Source: Paraherbaspirillum soli
GTDB taxonomy: Bacteria; Pseudomonadota; Gammaproteobacteria; Burkholderiales; Burkholderiaceae_D
Assembly: GCF_042654985.1 (NCBI RefSeq)
Contig: NZ_JBHSMT010000012.1
Span: 201,129-265,128, forward strand
Direction: 5' to 3'
DNA: 64,000 bases
The notes beneath the pieces are model-generated. The model worked only from the letters and a program-made list of their open reading frames with translations, was not told the origin of the DNA and did no database searches. A program made the translations under genes and the position numbers. Shown piece after piece: positions 45,275 to 53,365 of this stretch. Every line of letters starts with the position of its first letter. Position 1 is the first letter of the stretch.

Positions 45275-45832
45275 TTATTGAGATCCCAGCGAAGAATTAA
45301 CAACAGCGCGGATTGTTTTCATTCGATCCGCGAAGCATTTCTTCATATCTCGACAGCCCTTATTTTTTCCAACAAAGAACTGCAATGCAATAGTTCTAGA
45401 ACCGTTTGACAAAACAGATACGTAGCACTGTCCGCCGTAATTGTTAGAGTGAGTGCCTTCACTGATTCCGCATAAGGGGAACGACTCATACCCATTCCAA
45501 TTACTTATATTTAGTGGAATAATTTTATCGGCGACTGAATGAATAATGAAATTCCCATTTTCATCTTTTCGATAAAGGGTTGAGTTTTCTTCTATTCTTG
45601 AACAAATCTCAATATCAGCCAGACAAACAGTTCCAAAATCTTCGGAATTTCCAAATTCCGGCTTTCTTTTGACCAAATTAACGCTGTACACGTTTGGGTT
45701 ATCTGCTCTTATGACCTCTTCGCTAATTGAAGAATAAAACATTCCCGAGTAGGTAATAAATCCGGAGGCAGCCTTTGATTGAATAGGAGCAAAAAGACAT
45801 TTTAATATTACCCAAAATATTATTCTTTTCAT
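45275..45832 (-). CDS. Hypothetical exported protein, AT-rich (possible immunity protein)
   Basis: A 185-residue protein with a signal peptide (MKRIIFWVILKCLFAPIQSKA) and six or more cysteines in the mature part, consistent with periplasmic disulfides. No family was recognised. It sits at the distal end of the VgrG island, with base composition far more AT-rich than the chitin operon next to it. By analogy with its neighbours it may be a further immunity protein whose toxin is gone; this is inference from position and export signal only. Confidence 0.65.
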   Translation of the reverse strand: MKRIIFWVILKCLFAPIQSKAASGFITYSGMFYSSISEEVIRADNPNVYSVNLVKRKPEFGNSEDFGTVCLADIEICSRIEENSTLYRKDENGNFIIHSVADKIIPLNISNWNGYESFPLCGISEGTHSNNYGGQCYVSVLSNGSRTIALQFFVGKNKGCRDMKKCFADRMKTIRAVVNSSLGSQ

Positions 45833-45970
45833 TCTTCATCGCTTAAAATCTTGTATGTGATTTCCGCACGACAAATACGGTTGCGCCATACAGTTCCCAC
45901 AACATTAGTTCACTTCACTATCGAATAATAGGGCTAGCACCATACTTTATTCTGCTTTAATATTTTCACA

Positions 45971-46429
45971 TCAATTGCAAGCACCGCTATAAATCTCCGA
46001 TTCAAGGTCAACATTGATTCCAATATTTTTTATCTTCAATGTATTTGTATTCATTTTATAAATCCCTCGTTGCTCACTGACAAAAATATTCTTCTCTTTA
46101 TTATCAAATTTAACTTCAAATATTCCTCCCCCAAAGCTTTGAGTTTTCATTATTTTTGGTTCTTTGATATTTTTATAAACCGATAGATAGGTGGTTTGCG
46201 GAAATTGACGTTCAATATGAATTGGCAATCCATAAACAACAAACCATTTCCCCGATTTACTAACCGCCCATCCATTGACATTATGATTTACTTTAATTCG
46301 ATGCATTCCTTTAAAATTAATAATAATACCATCATTACTTTCTTTTGATATATGTACAAAGCCACATATGTTTTCAGCGTAGGAATCTGATGCAACAAAC
46401 AATATCAACAAAATAAATAAAAATCTCAT
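45971..46429 (-). CDS. Hypothetical exported protein, putative immunity to the orphan effector tip
   Basis: A 152-residue protein with a clear signal peptide (MRFLFILLILFVASDSYA). The beta-strand-rich mature domain has one Cys near each end. No family was recognised. AGGAG precedes ATG 46429 and the gap to the orphan effector fragment is 1 bp, so they form a toxin-tip/immunity pair in layout. Periplasmic location fits protection against a peptidoglycan-cutting toxin. Strongly AT-rich. Confidence 0.7.
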   Translation of the reverse strand: MRFLFILLILFVASDSYAENICGFVHISKESNDGIIINFKGMHRIKVNHNVNGWAVSKSGKWFVVYGLPIHIERQFPQTTYLSVYKNIKEPKIMKTQSFGGGIFEVKFDNKEKNIFVSEQRGIYKMNTNTLKIKNIGINVDLESEIYSGACN

Positions 46430-46430
46430 A

Positions 46431-46718
46431 TTATTCTCCTATTATGCTCCATGCCTTAGCGGTTTCGTTGTAACGTTGCTGATAACTTTCTCGATGAGTA
46501 TGTTTATTTATAATCACAGTGACATCATGCGATGAAAAAATGTCGATCCCTTTATCTGCCGCTTTTGCGATGTTGTAGCGCGCACAAAAAAATCCAACGG
46601 TATCAACGCAAGAATAAATATCATTTCCGGCAATTTCTGGGTTATTAATCATCGGGCCAATTTTTCCATTTTTAAACCAAGTATGATCATAATTAAATAA
46701 GCCAAGCCCAATATTCAA
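46431..46718 (-). CDS. Orphan C-terminal fragment of a GH19-like T6SS effector
   Basis: A 95-residue frame starting with TTG 46718 and overlapping the preceding gene by 4 bp. It aligns by eye with the C-terminal end of the full effector next door: VGFFCARYNIAKAADKGID here against SGFFW ... YWADQGVDK there, then TVIINKHTHRESYQQRYNET against TKCINTGG ... FEHAWYV. This is the tail of GH19-like muramidases (N, Ad, G, iN-G, R pattern). The region with the catalytic acid is absent, so the fragment alone should be inactive. It is best read as a displaced effector tip. It could also be labelled a pseudogene. Confidence 0.7.
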   Translation of the reverse strand: MNIGLGLFNYDHTWFKNGKIGPMINNPEIAGNDIYSCVDTVGFFCARYNIAKAADKGIDIFSSHDVTVIINKHTHRESYQQRYNETAKAWSIIGE

Positions 46719-47368
46719 TGCATTTTGATGGATTTAAATATTGCCACCCAAATTTTAGATTTCCCCAATGAATTTTGATCTCTTGTGCTTTCCCAAAAGA
46801 TCAATCCTACAGATTTCTCTTCATTGCCAATTAAAAGATCTGTTCTTTTTGATTTTTTGATTTTTCCCCTTCCATCTGTTTCAAAAACAATGGCTTCTCC
46901 TATATACAAATTCGCACCGCTTTTCATCTTCACAATCTGAACAGGCGAGACGAATTCATTTATATGAGTTGATTTTTCTTTATTGGCATTTATCTGTCCA
47001 ATATAAATCACACGACCATCATGTTTTTTCTCAAAGGAGTATTCTTTGAACCTATTTTCCGGAGGCTCCTTTAACACATCTATCACTACGTCCGATATTT
47101 CCAAAACTCCATCGCCGCTCGTTTTTTCTGGTAAATTTGATTTAATTTTATTCTTATATAAAAAAACCAATCTGCAAAAAATATTTTCCGAATTAAAAGA
47201 TTCAGACGGGGCAACATAAACCTCCAATGAATCCGGGTATTCAAATGAAATTGGACAATTCTTCGATTGCTCTTGATTTGATGGGAAATTCACTGCAAAG
47301 GCGTTATTTAAAAACAATATTCCAAGTACAAGTGTTTTAAAAAATTTATACATTTTATTTAAACTCAT
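46715..47368 (-). CDS. Exported protein, putative cognate immunity protein of the VgrG-linked effector
   Basis: A 217-residue protein with a signal peptide (FFKTLVLGILFLNNAFA). Its start codon overlaps the effector stop (TAATG), so the two are translated together. No family was recognised. Direct coupling behind a peptidoglycan-hydrolase effector plus periplasmic targeting is the classic arrangement for a T6SS immunity protein, because self-intoxication happens in the periplasm. AT-rich, like the effector's own 3' third. An internal ATG at 47353 is an alternative start. Confidence 0.75.
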   Translation of the reverse strand: MSLNKMYKFFKTLVLGILFLNNAFAVNFPSNQEQSKNCPISFEYPDSLEVYVAPSESFNSENIFCRLVFLYKNKIKSNLPEKTSGDGVLEISDVVIDVLKEPPENRFKEYSFEKKHDGRVIYIGQINANKEKSTHINEFVSPVQIVKMKSGANLYIGEAIVFETDGRGKIKKSKRTDLLIGNEEKSVGLIFWESTRDQNSLGKSKIWVAIFKSIKMH

Positions 47369-49575
47369 TAAATGATTTTGAAATTCATTGGCATTACCTC
47401 CATATCATTGAGCACATACCAAGCATGCTCAAAGCAAGGCCAGCGAATTTCTTCAAAATGAATTCCTCCTGTATTAATACATTTAGTCACTTGCAGAGCT
47501 GCCGTTTTGTCTACACCTTGATCTGCCCAATAATTGATTCCTTGCTTTCCATTTGGAATTAATTTTTTATCCTTATCTATCAAGTACCGCTGTTTCCCAA
47601 CCCAGAAAAATCCGCTGGCATCACATGTCAAATGTGCGATGCTTGACAACAATGCAGCAGTATCATTGTCCAAAAATGATATTCCTTTAAATTTACTGTA
47701 GGCAGTGTAATTCCATCTCCCTGTGATTTGAATAATTCCACGTCCTTTAAAACGTTTGCCATCTCCTATCTGAGTATTACCCAATTTTTTACCTTGCTCA
47801 GTATCAGGTTCATACTTATCAAAATATGAGTCTTTCCCAAGTTCCATCATAAATTCCAGACGCCCGGTTTCAGCTGCCAATTGTCCGAAAAGGTGTGCTA
47901 TTCGATGTGGCTGGGTAACGCCATATTTACGCATCACTATTTGCAATGCCATATGAAGATTCGCTGGACGTTTGTCTGATGCAAAGCGTAGGCGGTTTTT
48001 CATTTCCGCTGCCGACACTTTTTCGTATTCTTGGCCATTTTTATCCAGGATACTTTTTCGTGTTATTCGCACCACTTCATCCTCACTCAACCACCTGCAC
48101 TGCCTGAAATGCGCAATGAACTCATGCGGATGAAAATGCCATTGCGCATCCAGATATTCCTGCGGCAAATCGTCAAACGAGGTCGCCAGCAAATGGCGCT
48201 CGAAGCGGGCCCAATCATTCGGCTTATCCATCTGTTCCCGCACCCAGCCGTAACGCTTGACGATCGTCGCTCTATCCCATTCGCACGGCGCCTTGCAAAT
48301 CGTGCGCCGCAGCTTGGCCCGCACTTCCGGCTTGCCCAGCCGCGCGGCCAGTTTGACACGGTCGAGCAGGCTTTCCGGGTCGGCCGGGTCGCGCACCAGC
48401 AATTTCATTCGCCGCGAATCGCAGCGCTGGTCGTCCGGACTCGGATCGTCGTCGTAGCAATTCCAGCCCATCACCGGCAGGCAATCGGCGTCGCTGAATT
48501 TGCGAGTGCCGGGCCCATTCAGGTCGGCCCAGAGTTCGCCGTCGGCAGTTGCGATCTTGCGCCAGTGTGCGGCATCGGCCGGCAGCGGATCGCGGCCCAG
48601 ATTGCGGCCGAAGCGCAGCAGTTCGTACCAGCCGCTAGGACTGGAATCGCTTGCGTCCGTTAAGCTGGCGTGGCGCTCGCTGGCGGTTTTATATAGGTTG
48701 TACTCGAACTGCTCCGGTTCTTTTTCTTCGCGGCTGGCGATCACCTGACCGTATTTGTCGCGGGTGGTCAGGATGCTGCGGCCTTGCTGGTAGGCGATGC
48801 TGAGCCACAACTCTTGCTCCAGGCGTTTGCCGTCGCCGCTACGCCGGTGACTGATCGGCGGGTTGGATCTGACCGGGGTTTCGGGCGGCAGATAGATGTG
48901 GATCTGGCCGAACACGCTGTCGCTGCGACCATCCTCCGGCGGCACTTGATCCACCGCTCTCCAGGGACCAGGAAAGCCTGGGGTGCTGTAGTCGTTGACG
49001 ATTTTGCGGCCTATCAGTTTTTGCAGGTTGGCGTCGTCGCAGCAGATTTCAAAGTGGATCTGGCGTCGATGGCCGTAGATTTGACCGCCTTGGCCGATGA
49101 CTTCCTTGCGCGCCACTTTTTTGCCGGGCACGATGCCGGGCGCCAGTTGCGACAGATGCATATAGGCCGAATAGAAGGTGACCGTGGTCGGGGTATCGCC
49201 GCTGGCGCCGATTTCGGTGGTGTGGGCCAGCACCAGCATGCCGATGTCGGTCCAGGTGACAGAGGTGGCGTCGGCGCTGAATCCGTCGTAGGTCCGACCG
49301 TCGCCTTGATCGGTGCATTCGAGCGGTGACGGCTTGGCGTAGACCACCACGCCGTCGGCGATCGCGCGGACCGGCAAACAGCCGTAACCATGCGCCAGGA
49401 TCGGCGCTTCCAGGTGCAGGCCGTTATGCCATTCAAAGCCGCCACTGACTGGGAAACTGCCTTCCGGCGCGCCGCCGGTGCCGCTGGCGGCAGAGATCGG
49501 CGGCGGCATCGCGGCGTTTAGAAAGTCTTCTTCTGTCGTGGTGCCTGACGGCAGGAATGGCGGGCTGATTAGCAA
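47368..49575 (-). CDS. T6SS peptidoglycan-hydrolase effector: M23-like N-terminus, GH19-like C-terminus
   Basis: A 735-residue effector placed right behind vgrG. Start: TTG 49575 with AGGAG at 49587-49583, giving MLISPPFLP, an opening common to VgrG-linked effectors; ATG 49611 and the frame from 49653 lack ribosome sites. Residues about 40-190 resemble an M23 (LytM) peptidase (WHNGLHLEAP, ... RQIHFEI), though two of the usual zinc residues are changed. Residues about 540-735 resemble a GH19 endolysin (HLFGQLAAETGRLEFMMELG; FKGRGIIQITGRWNY). No signal peptide, so delivery by VgrG is expected. DNA from about 48060 to the 3' end is clearly AT-richer than the first two thirds. Confidence 0.85.
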   Translation of the reverse strand: MLISPPFLPSGTTTEEDFLNAAMPPPISAASGTGGAPEGSFPVSGGFEWHNGLHLEAPILAHGYGCLPVRAIADGVVVYAKPSPLECTDQGDGRTYDGFSADATSVTWTDIGMLVLAHTTEIGASGDTPTTVTFYSAYMHLSQLAPGIVPGKKVARKEVIGQGGQIYGHRRQIHFEICCDDANLQKLIGRKIVNDYSTPGFPGPWRAVDQVPPEDGRSDSVFGQIHIYLPPETPVRSNPPISHRRSGDGKRLEQELWLSIAYQQGRSILTTRDKYGQVIASREEKEPEQFEYNLYKTASERHASLTDASDSSPSGWYELLRFGRNLGRDPLPADAAHWRKIATADGELWADLNGPGTRKFSDADCLPVMGWNCYDDDPSPDDQRCDSRRMKLLVRDPADPESLLDRVKLAARLGKPEVRAKLRRTICKAPCEWDRATIVKRYGWVREQMDKPNDWARFERHLLATSFDDLPQEYLDAQWHFHPHEFIAHFRQCRWLSEDEVVRITRKSILDKNGQEYEKVSAAEMKNRLRFASDKRPANLHMALQIVMRKYGVTQPHRIAHLFGQLAAETGRLEFMMELGKDSYFDKYEPDTEQGKKLGNTQIGDGKRFKGRGIIQITGRWNYTAYSKFKGISFLDNDTAALLSSIAHLTCDASGFFWVGKQRYLIDKDKKLIPNGKQGINYWADQGVDKTAALQVTKCINTGGIHFEEIRWPCFEHAWYVLNDMEVMPMNFKII

Positions 49576-49625
49576 GATGGAGCTCCTGGTTGCGTGAATA
49601 AGTGAAGTCATTTGGCGGTGGCGCG

Positions 49626-52169
49626 CTATAGCGATCGGCAGCGCTGGCCGCAACTGTCGTTGCCGCGGAGCGCATCACCGCGCGCCAAACTGGCTATTTC
49701 CAACGGCGCACTTTGCGGCCCCGGCATCTGCGGGTCGGCCGAAAACACATGAAACACCCCCGGCGTGCGGCCGACCAGTCCGTCCTGCTCGCCGCCTATC
49801 ACCAGCTCGCTATGGTTGCCGTGCAGCCGAATGCCGCGCTTGGCCTTCAACACGATCCAGCCGTCGCTGCTGGCGATCTCGACATCTAGTTTGCCGAACA
49901 GGTGCAGCGCATCGCTCAAGGCCTTGATTTCGACTATGCCCGCGGCCGCCACCAATTTAATGCCGAGTGCATGGGCAAACCAGCGCAAGCCGCGGCCGGC
50001 GCTGGCAAACAGAGCGCCAAGCGCGCTGAACGAGACATGCCGGCCGCTGCTCACGGCGGTATCGCTGCCGCTGGCTATGTGGATCGCCTGCGCTGCGCTG
50101 GCGGCGATGCCTGCCGCACTGGCGACGATCACATGCGGCTCCCCGAGTTGCGGCACCTTGCCGTCTTTGGCGCTGCCGGCGAGTCCCTTGAGCGCATCGT
50201 TCTGGGCCTGGATCGCGTCGCCGACCGCGTTTGCGCCGGTCTCCTGCGCCCGATGCTGCTGCGCCAGCGCAGCCAGTTCCTGGTGCTGCTTATGCGCCTG
50301 GCGCAAGCGTTGCAACGGCTCGGCCAAGTCCATCATGTGGCTGTGCGCCTCGGGCCGGCCATCGCTGCTGAGCAGCAAGCCCTGGCCGCCGCGGATCGCT
50401 GCAGCGCCGTCGGTCCTGGCTTCCAGCCCCTCGCCCCGGAAGTCGGTACGGCCAGTATTGCCCGCGATGCGGGTGATGTGGCCCAGATTCAATTGGCTGT
50501 GCTGATGCGCGCTACCGAGCTGCACCTGGATCTGTCGTTCGGTGTCGTCTAGGACCAGGTGATTGCTGCGGCCGGACCCGGCATTGCCGCCTTCTTTGGT
50601 CAGCTCACGCGAACGCAAGCCGCTCAACGCCTGCTGCGCGGGCAATTGCCACGGCGGCGAGTTCCATTGGTGGTAGAGCCTGCCGCTGCAGATCGGCAGC
50701 GACGGATTGCCGCCGATGAAGTCGACCAGGACTTCCTGGCCGATTCTAGGGATGAACATGGCGCCAAGCTGGGCGCCGGCCCACGGCGCCGCCACTCGCA
50801 GCCAGCAACTGCTGTGCTGATTGCGCACGCCCAGCCGGTCCCACGGGAACTGCACCTTGATCCGGCCCAGCGCGTCGGTCCACAGATTCTCGCCGGGCGG
50901 GCCGACCACGGTCGCGATTTGCGGGCCATGCGTCAGCGGCTTCGGCGTGACGCAGGCCGGCACGAATTGTTCATCGCAGGGGTGCGCCTCGAAATCGACT
51001 TCAACCCGGTAGTGCTGGCCCGGACTATCCCCGCCTTGGCTCGCCTGCGCCACTTCTTCGATTTCGAAACGGGTCGACAGGATCAGGTAGTCGCTATTGG
51101 CAGTGGCATTCGGATGGCCGTTGAGCTTGAACGTACAGCCCGGCACCATGCCGCGCAGCCGGCCGCCGCCGTGCGCCCGGTGGCCCGGACTGCGCAGCGC
51201 CTGCATCCGGATGCGGCTGAGGAAATCGCCTTCGGCCCGCGGGTCGTTGCTGGCTTGGGCTGGTCCGGCTTGCGGTTGGCTGTAGTGGGCATCGGCGTGC
51301 CAGCGATAGATTTCCTGCGCGTTGTGCGCAGTCGGGCGCGGATCGCTGCGGCGACGCTCGAGCTGGGCCTGCGGCCGCGTGTAGTCGTAGTCGCTGGTGC
51401 GATAGCGGCCGGAGGTCAGACGATTGTGCAGTTCGAAGCGGTCTATGAATTCGGCGTCGGTCTTGTGGCCGGGCGGATGGAAAGCCAGCGTGCGATAGGC
51501 CGCGCCGGTGAACGGTTGGTGGCCGCCCATATTGTCGATCAGGACCATCCGGTGCCGGCCGTCGCGATGTTCGAAGAACCAGTTGATGCCCCATTCTTCG
51601 CACAGACGGCAAAAGAAGTGGAAGTCGCTTTCGTTGTATTGGGTCTGGTAGTCGCGCTTCGGGTAACGATCGATCAGCCGCTTGTCGACCGTAAACGGAT
51701 AAGCCGCCAGCACGCTGTCGACGATCTCGAGCACGGTTTGATCCTGGAAGATCCGGCAGTCCGAGGTCAGCGTCGCCAGGTGCAGCCAGGGCCGCAGCGT
51801 GATTTGGTAAAACACATGGCGGTCCTCTGCTCGCAGCAGTTGCATGTCGGCGATCAGGCCGGAGATCTCGCGAGTGCCGGTATCGGGATCGGTATTGCGG
51901 GGTGCGCCGATGGCGCCGAGCACGGTCAGGCCGCGCGGCTCCAGTTCTATCGTGCAGGTCAGCTCTTGACCAAGAAAATCATCGCGCTCGAAACTGGCGG
52001 TTTTATATACCAGGTGATTCAGCTCGGTCGGCGTCTTCAACACAAGCTGGTACGCGAACAACTGGTTGAGTCCTTCGCTGCCGGACAACTTGACCGCCAC
52101 CAGCGCCGGCTGCCCCAGGATGTCGGCGATGGCCGGGCTGCGAACGGTCAAGGTGCGGGCATGGAACAT
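49626..52169 (-). CDS. vgrG: Type VI secretion spike protein VgrG (TssI)
   Basis: An 847-residue spike protein. The N-terminal gp27-like part contains SEGLNQLFAYQLVL and QYNESDFHFFCRLCEEWGINWFF. The gp5/OB region contains TVVGPPGENLWTDALGRIKVQFPWDR and SSCWLRVAAPWAG. The DUF2345 C-terminal needle region follows (about 640-800). The start is ATG 52169, with AGGAG just upstream; the longer frame from 52184 starts with TTG. No other tss/tag genes are in the window, so this is a satellite vgrG-effector island served by a T6SS elsewhere. Confidence 0.95.
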   Translation of the reverse strand: MFHARTLTVRSPAIADILGQPALVAVKLSGSEGLNQLFAYQLVLKTPTELNHLVYKTASFERDDFLGQELTCTIELEPRGLTVLGAIGAPRNTDPDTGTREISGLIADMQLLRAEDRHVFYQITLRPWLHLATLTSDCRIFQDQTVLEIVDSVLAAYPFTVDKRLIDRYPKRDYQTQYNESDFHFFCRLCEEWGINWFFEHRDGRHRMVLIDNMGGHQPFTGAAYRTLAFHPPGHKTDAEFIDRFELHNRLTSGRYRTSDYDYTRPQAQLERRRSDPRPTAHNAQEIYRWHADAHYSQPQAGPAQASNDPRAEGDFLSRIRMQALRSPGHRAHGGGRLRGMVPGCTFKLNGHPNATANSDYLILSTRFEIEEVAQASQGGDSPGQHYRVEVDFEAHPCDEQFVPACVTPKPLTHGPQIATVVGPPGENLWTDALGRIKVQFPWDRLGVRNQHSSCWLRVAAPWAGAQLGAMFIPRIGQEVLVDFIGGNPSLPICSGRLYHQWNSPPWQLPAQQALSGLRSRELTKEGGNAGSGRSNHLVLDDTERQIQVQLGSAHQHSQLNLGHITRIAGNTGRTDFRGEGLEARTDGAAAIRGGQGLLLSSDGRPEAHSHMMDLAEPLQRLRQAHKQHQELAALAQQHRAQETGANAVGDAIQAQNDALKGLAGSAKDGKVPQLGEPHVIVASAAGIAASAAQAIHIASGSDTAVSSGRHVSFSALGALFASAGRGLRWFAHALGIKLVAAAGIVEIKALSDALHLFGKLDVEIASSDGWIVLKAKRGIRLHGNHSELVIGGEQDGLVGRTPGVFHVFSADPQMPGPQSAPLEIASLARGDALRGNDSCGQRCRSL

Positions 52170-52302
52170 GAAGATCTCCTGCAAGACAAGTTGGGGCTTG
52201 AATTGTAAGAGTCTTCAATTAGTAAATATATAAGACAAACCTTAATTTGAATTTAAGCGGAATTTAAGCGTTACGTGCAGGCCGTCAAACTCTGCTCGGC
52301 CA

Positions 52303-53061
52303 TTATCCCCGTCCAATAAACGGCATATTGGTCGCCATCACCGTCATGAATTGCACGTTCGCATCCAGCGGCAACCCCGCCATATACAGCACCGCATTGG
52401 CGACGTGTTCGACCGCCATGGTCGGCTCGACGGCGATCTCGCCGTTGGCTTGCAGGATGCCCTGCTGCATCCGCTCGGTCATCTCGGTGGCGGCGTTGCC
52501 GATGTCGATCTGACCGCAGGCGATACGGTATTTGCGGCCGTCCAGCGAAGTCGATTTGGTCAGCCCGGTGATCGCGTGTTTGGTGGCCGTGTACGCCACC
52601 GAATTCGGCCGCGGCACATGGGCGGCAATCGAGCCGTTGTTGATGATGCGGCCGCCGCCCGGCTGTTGCGCCTTCATGATCCGGAACGCCTGCTGCGTGC
52701 ACAGGAAGGCGCCGGTCAGGTTGACGTCCAGCGAGGCCTTCCATTGCGCATAGTCGACCTCTTCCAGCGAGGCCGATTTGGTGAAAATACCCGCGTTATT
52801 GAATAGCAGGTCAAGCCGCCCGTAGCGCTGCCTAATATTGTCGAACAGGGCCTGGACCGAAACCGGATCGCTGACATCGGCCGCCACCGGCCACGCCTGC
52901 GCGGCAAATTCCCCCGCTGCCGCAACGCACTCCTCCAGCGCGGCAAGCCGCCGGCCGGCCAGCACCACCGCATAGCCGTTGCGCAGCAAGGCCAGCGCGA
53001 CTTGTTTGCCGATACCGGATCCGGCGCCGGTGACCAGTGCGACTTTTTCAACTGTTGCCAT
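52303..53061 (-). CDS. Short-chain dehydrogenase/reductase
   Basis: A 252-residue classical SDR. The cofactor loop is VTGAGSGIGKQVA, the NNAG motif is LFNNAGIF, the catalytic Ser is in IINNGSIAAH and the YxxxK is YTATK. Arg-Arg after the first beta strand (AGRRLAAL) suggests NADP(H). Substrate unknown. The sequence TKSTSLDGRKYRIACGQIDIG is typical of the SDRs annotated as generic oxidoreductases. It stands alone, divergent from the CocE-like hydrolase across 304 bp. Confidence 0.92.
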   Translation of the reverse strand: MATVEKVALVTGAGSGIGKQVALALLRNGYAVVLAGRRLAALEECVAAAGEFAAQAWPVAADVSDPVSVQALFDNIRQRYGRLDLLFNNAGIFTKSASLEEVDYAQWKASLDVNLTGAFLCTQQAFRIMKAQQPGGGRIINNGSIAAHVPRPNSVAYTATKHAITGLTKSTSLDGRKYRIACGQIDIGNAATEMTERMQQGILQANGEIAVEPTMAVEHVANAVLYMAGLPLDANVQFMTVMATNMPFIGRG

Positions 53062-53365
53062 GCTTATCTCCTTGTTTGAACTTTGCTTATTTTAAGGGCG
53101 CCTACGCCATTGGGACCGCTAACAATTAATTGCCTCACTTCAATTTTTTTGTTGATGCCGCGTGGAAAATATGGGTTAATGCTGAATAAATAAAAGAACG
53201 ACTGTTCAGTTTTAATGCGGAAATGGCTTCCCGCTTTCATCTTCAATTCCGCCATCTCCGCCTTCGGTGCGTCATTTTTCACCCTGCATCAAGCGTCATT
53301 TTTCATCCAGCATCAACTTTGCCTTTAGCCGTATTCATAAAAAAACCTACTAAGGAGAACGTCGC
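53062..53365. other. Intergenic stretch with a 24-bp tandem duplication
   Basis: Holds two near-identical copies of GCGTCATTTTTCA(C/T)CC(T/A)GCATCAA at 53269-53292 and 53293-53316, just upstream of the hydrolase gene. AAGGAGAACG lies before ATG 53366. A short minus-strand frame (53064-53282) has no recognisable content. Confidence 0.6.

Noticed and set aside
45275..52169. Complete type VI secretion gene cluster
   Set aside because: Only vgrG and effector/immunity-type genes occur; no sheath, baseplate, membrane-complex or ATPase genes.
50559..52208. 549-residue plus-strand open frame opposite vgrG
   Set aside because: Antisense shadow of a GC-rich gene; no recognisable domain, while the minus strand has all VgrG motifs.
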